From NCBI GenBank assembly GCA_047967505.1, contig CM106540.1: DNA of 64,000 nucleotides, one strand, 5' to 3'. Below the pieces are notes generated by a model that was not told the DNA's origin, did not search any database, and saw only the letters and a list, made by a program, of their open reading frames with translations. Both the position numbers and the translations under genes were made by a program. Shown here one piece after another: positions 26,520 to 36,781 of the stretch; the first letter of the stretch is position 1, and each line of letters opens with the position of its first letter. Source of the DNA: Dipteris shenzhenensis (lineage: Eukaryota; Polypodiophyta; Polypodiopsida; Gleicheniales).

Positions 26520-28165
26520 TTCCTCATAGTCAGGTTCAGTCTTGGCCTTCTTCAATTTGAGATCCTTGTCTTTAAGATCTTTTTCCCAAATGGCCAATTG
26601 AGTTGCAGCATCTACTTTCTCATCATAGATAGCTGTAGCAGGCAGGCACATTTGATCTGCTGTCCATAACTTGGGCAATGGCAAATGGCATTCTCTACAT
26701 AGCTATTTTGTATGCACAAATACTCCAAAGCAAAAAATGTGCACAGGGTGGTAGCACGCGCGATATTGGATACAACAGTCATCTATGATGGGGGCATGGT
26801 AGACCATGCATTTCAGACCCTGTTGCATTAAGGATAGGCATATGATTTAACTATTATGGCTGTCAATACCATAGTCTTGCTCTGTACATGACAAAGTTGC
26901 TTCTTCTTGATTCCTTCCTCCCTCATCCTAAGGCAGCAGATGTTCTCCTTCATCTCCTCCACTTTTTGCTCACTTTGTGCAACAGCTTCAATCAAATCCC
27001 TCAGCATCTATTGAAGCTACATAAATTGCTGAAAAACATCTAAATGGGCGGTTTCCAAGACTTTCACTCTACTTTGGAAATCTCATAGGATGATGGACTA
27101 CTTTTCATAATTGTCGAAAGCCATGGCAAGCTCGTGCAAACTTTTATCGTGATCTTCTTACAGGGTCTTGTAGCTTGCTCTTTGGACTTCCAATAATGTT
27201 TTATTAAAACAACCCTCATCGTGGCTACTACAAATTGCTCCACCACGGCATGGGGGATTCACTAGTAGTAATACGGAGATGTCACCTATGTGCAATAAAT
27301 ATATGAAAATTTCCCTTATCTACCCCCTATTTATGGGACCTTACCTTATAGAATGTACCTTCCCTTATATAACCCCCCTCCCTTACACTCACGTGGTACT
27401 ATATGATAAACCCTAGTGGACCCTCGGGCACCACGGTGGCTGGAGCTAGGTTCACCATGGTGGTTGAAACTTGCTCCACCATGGCTTCTCTCTGCATCCT
27501 TCCTGGCTTGGGGAGCTGTCTCATTGTCTTCTCCACCCTGGCTACTCTCTGCCCCATCCTTCCTAGCCTTAAAGCTCTCTCACAGTTCCTGCATCACCTT
27601 TTTGGTTTCTGTATTCTCCCTTTTCAGCTCCTCCATCATCTAGTCTTTTTCAATGTTCAATGTGTTCTGCATGTTGCAAAGCCATTTGTAAAGACCCTCC
27701 TTTTCAACTCTCTAATCTTCAAGGTCATTTTGCATCTTTTCTAGCCTTTTGTCTGCCATGTCCCCATCATTTCTTACTTCTTCAAGGTATCTCGGAGCTC
27801 CTTCATGCGCTTCTCTGCTTCTTCTCTTCTATGCCTTTCCATGTCGACCAATTTTATAGTGGCCTTAGCTTGCTCTTGTACTTGCAATGCCCTTGCCTGT
27901 GCCTCCTCTACCTTGGCTTTTGCACCTTCCCTGAGACTTTTCTCAAGTTGCACTGCCTTTGCTGCATCGGTGGCTTTCATTGTAGAAAGTTCACCTTGTA
28001 AGACATCTGCTTCTTGTATTGCTCAAAAATCCCTTTGAGGGTAGATTCCATCCGGTGCATTGCAACTCAAGTGGACTGAGATGACAATTGGGATTTGCCA
28101 TCCATGCAATTCTTTAGGTTGGTTAACACGCTCTTAGACTGTGCAGGGTCCATTACGAGAGGGGA
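26520..28165 (-). pseudogene. Decayed coiled-coil protein frame, function unknown
   Basis: Read on the minus strand from 28153, pieces in shifting frames are rich in Lys, Glu, Ala and Gln with heptad character. They include MDPAQSKSVLTNLKNCMDG, AVQLEKSLREGAKAKVEEAQ continuing into ERHRREEAEKRMKELRD, LIEAVAQSEQKVEEMKENIC, and LAIWEKDLKDKDLKLKKAK near the 3' end. Many frameshifts and stops interrupt it. Plus-strand frames over the same stretch (27403-28038) are its shadows. I do not recognise the family; a retrotransposon gag-like or cytoskeletal coiled coil are both possible. Confidence 0.35.
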
Positions 28166-28329
28166 TAGAAGTTGTAGGAAGAGTGCAAGGAAGAAAGAAA
28201 TGGCCGAGAGGGATAGAAGATGAAGCAGTGAAGGAAATGGTATAGTGGAGGCTTGAGATTGCAAGGGAGAATGAAACGTTCGAGAGGCATAGAAGAGGAA
28301 ATGGTTAAGGGAATGGAATAGTGGTTTGT

Positions 28330-30110
28330 AGCTCAACTAGACTGTCAAGGTGAGAGCCACCGCATTGGTTGTAGCTTGACTACTATCAAGGTGAGAGCCA
28401 CTGCGGTGGTTGGTCTGAATTTTGAATAATTCAAGGCGGCAGTACTAACTTGCATGGTAATGAATGATTAGAGGTGGTGGCATCTAAGATTCCTAGCCAC
28501 ATCTGTGGTTGCAGCTAAGACCCACTGGGCTGGCAGTTAATTACCAGCCACCACCGCAATGGCCTGTAATTACTCAGCTTCTAGTTACCACCATTAGGCT
28601 TGCATGCATGATTACTACCACTATAGTAAATTATTGTAATGAGGGATTAGAGGTGATTAGGCTTCACGATTTACTTTTGTGGGAATTACTGCCTGATGGT
28701 GGTGGTTGTCATCAGCCACGTTTGTTGTGGCTACGATTCCATCGTGCCACCGCTCACCCATCACCGCGCTTTAGCATGCATGATCACTACGAGTGCAGTA
28801 AAAATTACCAGTCATCGGGCTCGCATGCTCAATAGAGAATTAGAGTGCATGGTAATGAGTGATTAGACATCGTAATGAGAATTACTGCTCGATGGTGGTG
28901 GCTCTCATCAGCCACGTCTGTTGTGGGTAAGATTCCATTGGGATGGCACTTAATTACCAGAGACTGGCGTGGCACCACATGGCATCTTCTTCATGATTAT
29001 CATCCCGTCTGGGGGATTCCACCATGGTGGCCTACAATTAATATGGATGGAACCCCGAGGTCCAGCCATCGTGGTGGCTCGAACTTTATAATATATATAA
29101 GATCCATGGCATTTGGCATTTTACTACGTTGCTCTGATCTGCCTATGCTCTGCTATTTTTCTCCACACCCCTCCTCTAGCTCCTTTCCACCCTTGCTCTA
29201 CTTTGCTCCACACTCCCTCCTCCAACTCTCGTCAATTGCATCTACTCCCCTGCTCATCTTCTGCTCACCCACTCATCTTCAGCATGCCTAGTACCACCCC
29301 CCTCAATGCTCTATAATCCCAATAATATTTTCCTTATCATATAAGGTGATTGCATTGCACTCACCTAGAGTAGAAATGCTAGCAATAGTGGAGACCCTTT
29401 GTTCCCATAGGCAATTACCCACACATCTAAATGTCATAATCTTAGATAACATGCTCACAGGGCCTCTATGTTGTATGGGTTCCCCCTAGATGTCAACGAA
29501 GGCCTCAATATTTTTAGAGCAGAGTACTCTTGACTTGCTGGGGGGGCTGTAATTTGAGTCTTAGCAATGTGCATGGTCTTTGGCCTCTCCATTGAATCCT
29601 CTTTTGGCTCCCTAAAATTTTTTAATGCAACAAGCTAGACTGGTGGAAAACTAAGTTGTACGAATTCCCTCTTGCTTAGACGAGGCTCTTAGCAATGGCT
29701 AGGTGTAATCTTTTGGGCTCTCAACGATCTTTTGGCTCACTGGATGTCATGTTTTGGTCTCTAAGATATTTATGTAATCTCTTTTTATTCAATTTGAGGC
29801 TCTTAGTATGCAATGTTGTTAACTTTTATATTTGTATTTGAATGGTTATGGCCGCTCTGTGTAATCTTTTGTTTAAGGCTCTCAGCAATTACTGAGTTTT
29901 TATAAATGTAAGATCCTTTGTTCAATTTTTGCTCGGTATAAGTTGTTAATTTTTATATAACCTGTTATTGGACATAGATGTACATTGTAATCTCTTTTGC
30001 TTAATTTTCACTCGATAAATTGTATTTTTCCCTCATTTATATTTACTGCAACAAGGACTAAAATACCAGGAAAGAAGATGACCAAAATAGTGCTAAAATA
30101 ACTCCAACAA
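28330..30110. other. No gene; scattered palindromic motif copies
   Basis: No coding frame was recognised. Words of the palindrome family occur at about 28356 (GCCACCGCATTGGTTG), 28398 (GCCACTGCGGTGGTTGG), 28545-28562, 29017-29031 (CCACCATGGTGG) and 29062-29079 (CCATCGTGGTGGCT). The interval 29300-30100 is AT-rich without visible structure. Confidence 0.45.
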
Positions 30111-30166
30111 CCCCACCGTTGTGGTTGCATGGAGATACATCTATAAAAATACAATTAAACTTTCAA

Positions 30167-30332
30167 AAAATGCAATTGACGTTATGGCCCTAGAGGGGTC
30201 TCGTCTAGGGGCAAGGGCCATATCGACGTGCATTATACAATATCCAGGATGCCACTAGACAGAAATGGCATGTCGATATGGCCCTTGTCCCTAAAGGGGA
30301 CCCCTCAAGGGCCATATCTTCAATTGCATTTT
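30167..30332. repeat. Foldback element: 68-bp inverted repeat with 29-bp loop
   Basis: Arm 1 (30167-30234) starts AAAATGCAATTGACGTTATGG and passes through GGCAAGGGCCATATCGACG. Arm 2 (30264-30332) is its reverse complement with about ten mismatches or small gaps and ends CTTCAATTGCATTTT. Transcribed RNA would fold into a long imperfect hairpin. A MITE-like foldback or a small-RNA precursor are both possible. No clear target duplication was seen. Confidence 0.85.
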
Positions 30333-30333
30333 G

Positions 30334-30387
30334 CTTGGTTGCACAACGGAATACATTTTCCTTGGTTGCACAATGGAATACATTTTC
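30334..30387. repeat. 27-bp tandem duplication
   Basis: The unit cttggttgcacaacggaata plus cattttc is repeated directly with one substitution (aacgg against aatgg), immediately next to the foldback. Confidence 0.85.
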
Positions 30388-30506
30388 CTTACTACACAAA
30401 TATATAACTCGAAGAACCAGCGCGGTGGCTTTCATAGATCTCCTTCTGTTTGCTAGCACATTGATTATCATAGACCTCCTCTTATACTACATAAAACTAG
30501 GTAACG

Positions 30507-30868
30507 GAGCTATAACTCTAAGATTCAGCATGGTGGTCTCTCCAAGACAGCCTTGAATTCTAGGCAATGATAGGTGGTCAAGGCCAGAGACTGCATTGAG
30601 GCGATGGTTAGAATGATAGATTGCGTCTCATTATTATGCCAAAAACCAGTGCGATGGTCTCTCTAAGACAACCTATTATTTGCATGGGTTGTGGGCAAAG
30701 AAGCGACAAAAGGTTGCATGATGACAGGTGGTCAAGCCATAGACTGCACTGTGGCGGTGTTCATAATGATAGATTGCATCTAATTATTATGGCAAGAACC
30801 AGCGTGGTGGTCTCTACAAACCAACCTTCAATTTTAATGATTTGCATGGGTGCATGCCCAGTAACAGG
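30507..30868. repeat. Tandem repeat of about 120-153 bp carrying the GC palindrome
   Basis: Three degenerate copies are anchored by TTCAGCATGGTGGTC (30523), ACCAGTGCGATGGT (30645) and ACCAGCGTGGTGGT (30798). Each continues with tctct(c/a) and a run like aagacaacct. Other shared words are aatgataga, acaggtggtcaag and gactgca. A related motif, ACCAGCGCGGTGGC, stands at about 30417. Confidence 0.82.
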
Positions 30869-30876
30869 TGGCAAAG

Positions 30877-32294
30877 CTAGCTAACTCCATCTGAAGCCGT
30901 CCAGCCATCAGGCCACACATGGCCCCCATCTAGTGTCCAAACCAGGACCTACCAGATAACTGAGCTACTCAAATGCCTTCTCCTCATATGGGGGGGCTTA
31001 CAAGTAGAGTTAGCTGGTTCCCGTGTAGTTACATGAGAGTGGAGCATTGATATCTAACACCCGCCCTCAATGTCCACCCGCAAGTGAACTTACTTTTTCG
31101 GCCCAATGCCAAGTCGATGAAGATGCTCGCGTACAAAGTGATATTGAATCTCAATGTGTTTTGTGCAAGCGTGGAACACCTGGTTCTTTGCAATCGCCAT
31201 GCAACTCTGATTGTCACATGATAACTATGTAGGCTTGTTCTGCACTGCACCCATGTCTCCCAAAATCCTCCTCAACCACACTGCTTCGCAAGAAGCAAAG
31301 CATGCAAATTTGTACTCAGCCTTGGTAGAAGAAAGAGCAACTGTGGGTTGCTTCTTGCTGACCCATGACACAACTCCAGATCCAAGTGAGAAACAGTACC
31401 CTGTCACTGATCTCCTGCTGTCCACGTCTTCTGCCCAATCCGAGTCACAGAATCCGGTCAAGATGTGGCCCTTGGTATAGGTGATGCCATAATCAAGTGT
31501 GCCTTTGATGTATTTCAGCACCCGCATCCCTGCCCTCTAATGGTTCTCCTGGGGCTTATTGGAAAACCTGCTTAGTACACCAGCTGCAAAGCTGATGTCC
31601 GGCTGTGTGTTGCACAGGTAGATCAAGCTACCCATAAGCCTTCTGTACTTCACTTCGTCCACTAGTGGTGATTAATCCTCGTTTGAGAGCTTCGCTTCAA
31701 CCTCCATAGGGGTACCAACTGTTTTGCACTCAGCCATGCCAAATGCCTTCAATATCTCTCCAGCATACTTCAGCTGTGAAACGAATATCTGTTCTGGCTC
31801 CTGCCAAACTTCAATCCCCAAACAAAAATGCATCAGTCCAAGGTCTGTCATTTCAAACTCTCTTCCTAGCAAATGTGTCATCTGCGAGATCTTCTCTTCA
31901 TGGTTCCCTGTTATGACAAGGTCGTCCACATAAAGGACCACGATCATACACCTGCCTCCTTCTCCGTTCGGCCCACAGCCATCCGGGATCATCTAAGGCT
32001 CCAGACGAGCCCCGCAACCCGAGAGTGGGCTGCCCCGAGAAATGCTCTATCTACCCTCAGTGCAGCCTATCAAGGGATGTCTTCTCGCACTTGCATGTAG
32101 CCTAGTTGGCGGTGTGCCAACTCTATCTAAAGCCGTCCAGCCATCAGGCCACATATGGCCTCCATCTGGTGTCCAAACCAGGACCTACCAGATAACCGAG
32201 CTACTCAAATGCCATCTCCTCATATGGGGGGCTTACAAGTAGAGTTAGTTGGTTCTCGCGTAGTTACATGAGAGTGGAGCATTAATATCTAACA
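30877..32294 (-). mobile_element. Short internally deleted Copia element with two LTRs
   Basis: Two direct repeats of about 180 bp, at about 30877-31059 and 32113-32294, flank an internal part of about 1.05 kb. Read on the minus strand each LTR begins TGTTAGATAT. The left copy is the 3' LTR, because it directly follows a polypurine tract, TTGAGGGCGGG (31060-31070 on the minus strand). Inner edges near 32113 are approximate, and no canonical primer-binding site is left there. The two LTRs show roughly a dozen differences, so the insertion is not recent. The element keeps only part of the reverse transcriptase and RNase H. Confidence 0.82.
31087..31992 (-). pseudogene. Copia RT-RNase H fragment
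   Basis: One frame on the minus strand, interrupted by three stops, encodes VVLYVDDLVITG (catalytic YVDD box intact), FEMTDLGLMHFCLGIEV, KYRRLMGSLIYLCNTQPDIS, RVLKYIKGTLDYGI, then the RNase H blocks CDSDWAEDVDSRRSVTGY, KKQPTVALSSTKAEY, ASCEAVWLRRIL, CDNQSCMAIAKN and TKHIEIQYHFVRE. Gag, protease, integrase and the first half of RT are absent, as is the usual VADIFTK segment before the end. The fragment ends IEGGC, a common Copia C-terminus. Confidence 0.88.
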
Positions 32295-33310
32295 AAATGC
32301 ATATCGGATGGGCACAATACTTTGCACGCACCTCAACCTAGGTGGTATATACTCACATGCAAAGTGGTGCACATATCCCATAAGTACTTGTTCAAATAAC
32401 ACACCTGAGAGTGTGTTTTTTGACGGTTGTGCATAACACTAAGGGAAAAACGGTGTATAATGCGTGATTGACCATGCATAGCATATCTGATGGCCACAAT
32501 ACTCTACAAGCATTTCAAAATAGGTGGTATTGAGTTGCATGCAATGTGTTGCAGCCATCCAATAAGTACTTGTTGGAATAACACACGAGTGTGTTTTTTT
32601 ACAGATGTGAATCACACTGAGCCAAAAACGGTGTTTAATGCTTAATTGACAATGCAAGGCCTATCCGATGGGCACAAGAATTTGCACGCACCTCAACCTA
32701 GGTGATATTGAGTTGCATGCAATGTGTTGCACCCATAGAATAAGTACTTGTTGGAATTACACACCTAGGACAGTCTTCTTTTATGCTTGTGCATGACACT
32801 AAGGTAAAAACGGAGTTTAATGCTTGGTCAACCATGCAAATCATATCTGATGGGCACAATACTTTGGACAAGAATCTATTCAGGTATTATTGACTTGCAT
32901 GCAAAGTGGCATGCTAATCCCATAAGTACTTGTTCGAAAAACACACCTAGTAGCACGTTTTTGGATGGTGGTGCATAACACTAGGAGGAAAACGATGTAT
33001 AATGTGTGATCGAGCATGCAAATTATATCTGATGGACACAATACTTTGCACGCATCTCAACCTAGATGTTATTGACTTGGGTGCAAAGTGGCGTGCCCAT
33101 CTAATAAGTACTTGTTTGGATAACACACCTAAGAGCGTGTTTTTTAATGGATGTGAATCACACTGAGCCAAAAATGGTATTTAATGCTTAATCGACAATG
33201 AAAAGCATATCCTATGGGCACAATACTTTGCATGCACTCAACCTAGGTGTTATTTACTTGCATGCAAAGTGACATGCCCATCCCACACTTGGGAGCACGT
33301 TTTTTTAGCA
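32295..33310. repeat. 182-bp satellite with a three-monomer higher-order period
   Basis: Five full monomers and a partial sixth are anchored by atatc(g/t)gatggg-type words at 32301, 32483, 32661, 32843, 33025 and 33207 (spacings 182, 178, 182, 182, 182). Monomers 1 and 4 share gcataacacta, and monomers 2 and 5 share gaatcacactgagccaaaaa. This gives an A-B-C-A-B order with a period near 542-546 bp. The array starts exactly at the Copia LTR border. Confidence 0.93.
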
Positions 33311-34105
33311 AGAAAGAGTACTAAGTAGGAATGCAAGCAAGAAAGATGCCCTAGGGTGCCTATTGCCATGGATGGAAAGTGCGAGCAGGATAACTGGGGA
33401 GGAAAACAGGCCCAATCTTAGACTCAAGAAAGCACATCTGAATCTTTGATTCATACAAGCGGGAAAACTTATTTAGGAGGGAAATCATATTTGAGTCCGT
33501 GATCTTTTTTGAAAATGACTCCTTGTCAGGTTTATACAATTGTACATCCGTAAAGTTTTGTCTCTTTCTCTTATTATGTGAAACTATTTTGTATTTTCTC
33601 TATTTTCTCAATGTTACGTTGGCCCTCTTGTGATTGGTGGAGAGGGATTTTTCATTTTGGCCAAAAGCCACCAAAATGAGTTTTTTTCCTAATGGCATGC
33701 TAGTAGCTCCAAAAGTATGAAAGTCCTGGCAATATAATTTGGCAACTTGACGAACAAAACCTCCCAGAGAATCGTGACAAAATTTTTCTTTGATTACTGA
33801 AGATTCTAGTACTCCCTTAATATAGAGGGAAAGATGCAATAGCTAAGATGAATTGGTGGCCCTTGATGAAATGCCAAAATAGCTATAGAGGTAGGCACAT
33901 TAAAATCTTGAAGTAGCCATAGACTAGGCTTAGGATCTCTTTTCTCATCTCCATAAAAAGCTCCCATTGTATGCCCAACAGCCAGCATATATCGAACTCC
34001 AGAGTAGCCACCTTCCAAAAATGACCTTCTACAAACTCATATATCGGCTTTAGAATAAGAGGCTACAAGTAGCAAGTCAGGGAATGGAGAGAAGTGCAAC
34101 CTTGT
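33311..34105. other. Possible internal remnant of the LTR element at 34.1 kb
   Basis: If the LTR at 34118-34386 is a minus-strand 5' LTR, this stretch is its internal region. No gag or pol motif was recognised. A 70-codon minus frame at 33806-34018 has no family match. Confidence 0.3.
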
Positions 34106-34117
34106 GATCTAATACCA
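34106..34117 (-). other. Primer-binding site, tRNA-Met type
   Basis: On the minus strand TGGTATTAGATC follows the LTR end ...TAACA without a gap. The usual Copia primer-binding site is TGGTATCAGAGC, so 10 of 12 bases match. Confidence 0.55.
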
Positions 34118-34386
34118 TGTTAGAAAAGAAGAGAGAGAGTGTACAAGATAGAGAAGAGTGCTCAAACGTGGAGAGGAGACACAAAAATTATCCAACATCA
34201 ATATTGGATTTCATTCCTCTATGTCCTAATCCACCTCATTGATCTTAATCCTCCACATGCTTATCCTATGTCTTATCCAACGTCAATATTGGATTTCATT
34301 CTTCTATCCCCTAATCCACCTCATTGATCTTAATCCTCCACATGCTTATCCTATGTATTGCTTCCAATACAAGGGATAATCCAACA
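34118..34386 (-). mobile_element. Copia-type LTR (269 bp) with internal duplication
   Basis: On the plus strand the segment starts TGTTAGAAAAG and ends ATCCAACA, giving TGTT/AACA termini as in Copia LTRs. The adjacent primer-binding site marks it as a minus-strand 5' LTR. It contains an 83-bp tandem duplication starting ttatccaacatcaatattgg (about 34188) and ttatccaacgtcaatattgg (about 34272). No second LTR was found in the window and no flanking target duplication is visible. Confidence 0.62.
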
Positions 34387-34800
34387 GGATGGGAGAGGGG
34401 TAGCACTGGGGAGGGAGGGAGATAGGGTAGTAGCTAGGATGTAAGGCAGGGGAGAGGGGACTAGCAGACTAGGGGAGGGGGTTGTTGAGACAAAGAAAGA
34501 GGGGGAGGGAAAAGGGGTGGGGGGGGTTGTTTAGAGTAGGGGGGGTATAGAAATGCACATTGGGGGGGGGGGGAGGGCTGTAGGGGTAGGGGGAAGAGAA
34601 GGAGACTAGAGAGTAGTCTAGGGGGGAGCAGAGGGGGCTGCGTAAGGGCCGCACACAATGGGGTTAGTGTAGGGGGTTGAAAGAGTGACCTAGAGGCAGT
34701 GGAGGGGAGACTGGGGGGATGCATAGAGTAGCCGTGGGTTAGGGAGGGTAGGCAAAGGGAAGTAGAGGAGGTAGCCTAGAGAGGGGTGATGCGGGGTTGT
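34387..34800. repeat. G-rich purine tract
   Basis: About 410 bp composed largely of G runs with A and T (for example G12 at 34562-34573) begin exactly at the LTR border. Many GGG runs on the plus strand could form G-quadruplexes. Pro-rich minus-strand frames here are artefacts of composition. Confidence 0.85.
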
Positions 34801-35825
34801 GTCTCTCATAGGGGGAGAGAGGGCAAGCTTAGAGAGAAGCTTGGGCCAAATGATCTTAGTCTTATTAATAATTCAATGAGAAAGAATTATATACAAGGGG
34901 TTTTTAGGATGCACCCATGGCCATACCTGATTAGCAAAATGAAGCCTCCTAATTCATAACCATTGGCTACAATGCAATCGTATGATGCAAGTATATGATG
35001 TGCATGATCGAGATGGTCTATGGCACATCTAGATCTCCCTTGACATGGCTTTTCTAGGATGATGCCCTCGATGCTATCAAGGAGGCTTTTGACTCTTTTA
35101 TTTACATAAATCCTTTTTGTTTCTCCATTTCATCATGTAATCGTATTTTAAAAAATGTAAGCATGTAGGGTTTTGACCATGTTTTAAGTTTGTTGTTCTA
35201 TGCTCCTTAAAAGCCTTGAACTAATTCTTGAGAAATCAGTAGTTGAATATGAATAAGATGTGAATCTAACAATATAGAAAAATTTGAAAACATGAATTAC
35301 AATAAGATAAAATCTACTTAAGCATGAACACATGTACAATTTCTAATAAGAGTACATCCATCATTAGCTCCCATATATGTATTGATATAACTCACAAGGA
35401 TCTTTGTCCATTCAAATATCAAATTTCGACAAGGATAAGTAATTACGAACAATTTGTGGCTATGGTTTATATATGTATATGAACTCATCCACCCACCCAT
35501 TTGGCCTTATTTAGTGGCACCCTACCCTAGGCCTACATAGCAAGCTGTAGGACTCGGATGTGGGCCACCACCCAAATAGGTTGGCACCTACAATTAGGTT
35601 GGCGTAGCATCTACTCGAGTGTTTATGCACTAGGTGCTTGTCCATTAAATTCCAGAGTTAGGCACCTAGTGTGGACTATGTTGCCATGTCATGATCCCTT
35701 TCTAGACCGGATTATCTTCTGTAAGAGTCAAGATCTTGCGTGAGTCAAATGAGCAGTCTAATAATTAAGTAGCCTCAAATGAGCAGGCATGAGAAGAGGC
35801 ACTTGATGCCTACTTGATTGGAGAG
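34801..35825. other. No recognised feature
   Basis: AT-rich DNA with only short frames. Two short segments near 35570-35680 repeat the words ttggc and actaggtgc/cacctagtg without clear structure. Confidence 0.4.
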
Positions 35826-35969
35826 GCACTTGATGCCCATTTTTTGGGTGGGCATGGGTGCCCAAAAAAAGGAGGTGAGCCTTTGAGCTCCAGTTAGCAC
35901 TTGATGCCCATTTTTTGGGTGGGCACGGGTGCCCGAAAAAAGGAGGTGAGCCTTTGAGCTCCAGTTAGC
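35826..35969. repeat. 71-bp tandem duplication with internal hairpin
   Basis: Two copies (starts 35826 and 35897) begin gcacttgatgcccatttttt and end ctccagttagca. Each contains an inverted repeat, TTTTTTGGGT against (G)GGTGCCCAAAAAA, able to form a small hairpin. Confidence 0.92.
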
Positions 35970-36082
35970 ATCCGGGTAGGTGTTTTGAATGTTGGGCTTC
36001 TATGTAGTTTGTAACAGATTGGAACTTATCTTCGACACTCATTGGCTGGTCAAAATGTTTGTGGCAGACAGCTTAGAGGTAA

Positions 36083-36781
36083 GTTTTCCCTTTTTGAGCC
36101 CTCATTAAGCCACGTGTCGAAGTCTGAAACATTGATTTTCAAACATCTAAGGGTCTCAATCGTGTTTTTGAAGCTCAAAAGCAAGCTCATTTTTTCCCTT
36201 GTGCATAAATAGGATGGAAGCTTTTCCGTGCAAATTTATTCCACGGTTCCTTATATTCTTTTGTGCTCAAAGAACGTATCATGGTGGACAAAAGTTGTGG
36301 GTCAATCAAGCTGTGGCTCCTCGTGCTCTGACATTCACAAAGTGTAGGGCTACTTCTAGAGAAAAACTCACTCTCTTTTACAGTCTCCCTCTGCTACACA
36401 CACATTGGAAGTTTTCCCTTTTTGAGCCCTCATTAAGCCACATGTTGGAGTCTGAAACATTGATCTTCAAAGATCCAAGTTTCTCAATTGTGTTAGAGTC
36501 TAAAACGTTGATCTTCAAAGATCTAAGGGTCTCAATCGTGTTTTTGAAGCTCAAAAGCAAGCTCGCTTTTTCACTTGCGCATAAATATGATGGAAGCATT
36601 TCGGTTCAAATTTATTCCATTGTTCCTTAGATTCTTTTGTGCTCAAAGAACGTATCTTGGTGGACAAAAGCTGTGAGCCAATCAAGCTGTGGCTCACTCA
36701 TGCTCTGACATTCACAAAGAATAGGGCTTCTTCTAGAGAAAAACTCTCTCTTTTATAGTCTCCCTCTGCTACGCACACATT
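36083..36781. repeat. Tandem duplication of about 330-370 bp
   Basis: Copy 1 (36083-36406) and copy 2 (36412-36781) share ttttccctttttgagccctc, gggtctcaatcgtgtttttg, ttcttttgtgctcaaagaac and gtctccctctgctac. Copy 2 carries an extra internal repeat of about 50 bp (acattgatcttcaaagatc and acgttgatcttcaaagatc). Both contain a gcataaata word. It may be a duplicated LTR or promoter-like segment, but no element ends were seen. Confidence 0.88.

Noticed and set aside
27403-28038. Ser/Leu/Cys-rich plus-strand frames
   Set aside because: They are antisense shadows of the Lys/Glu-rich coiled-coil remnant on the minus strand.
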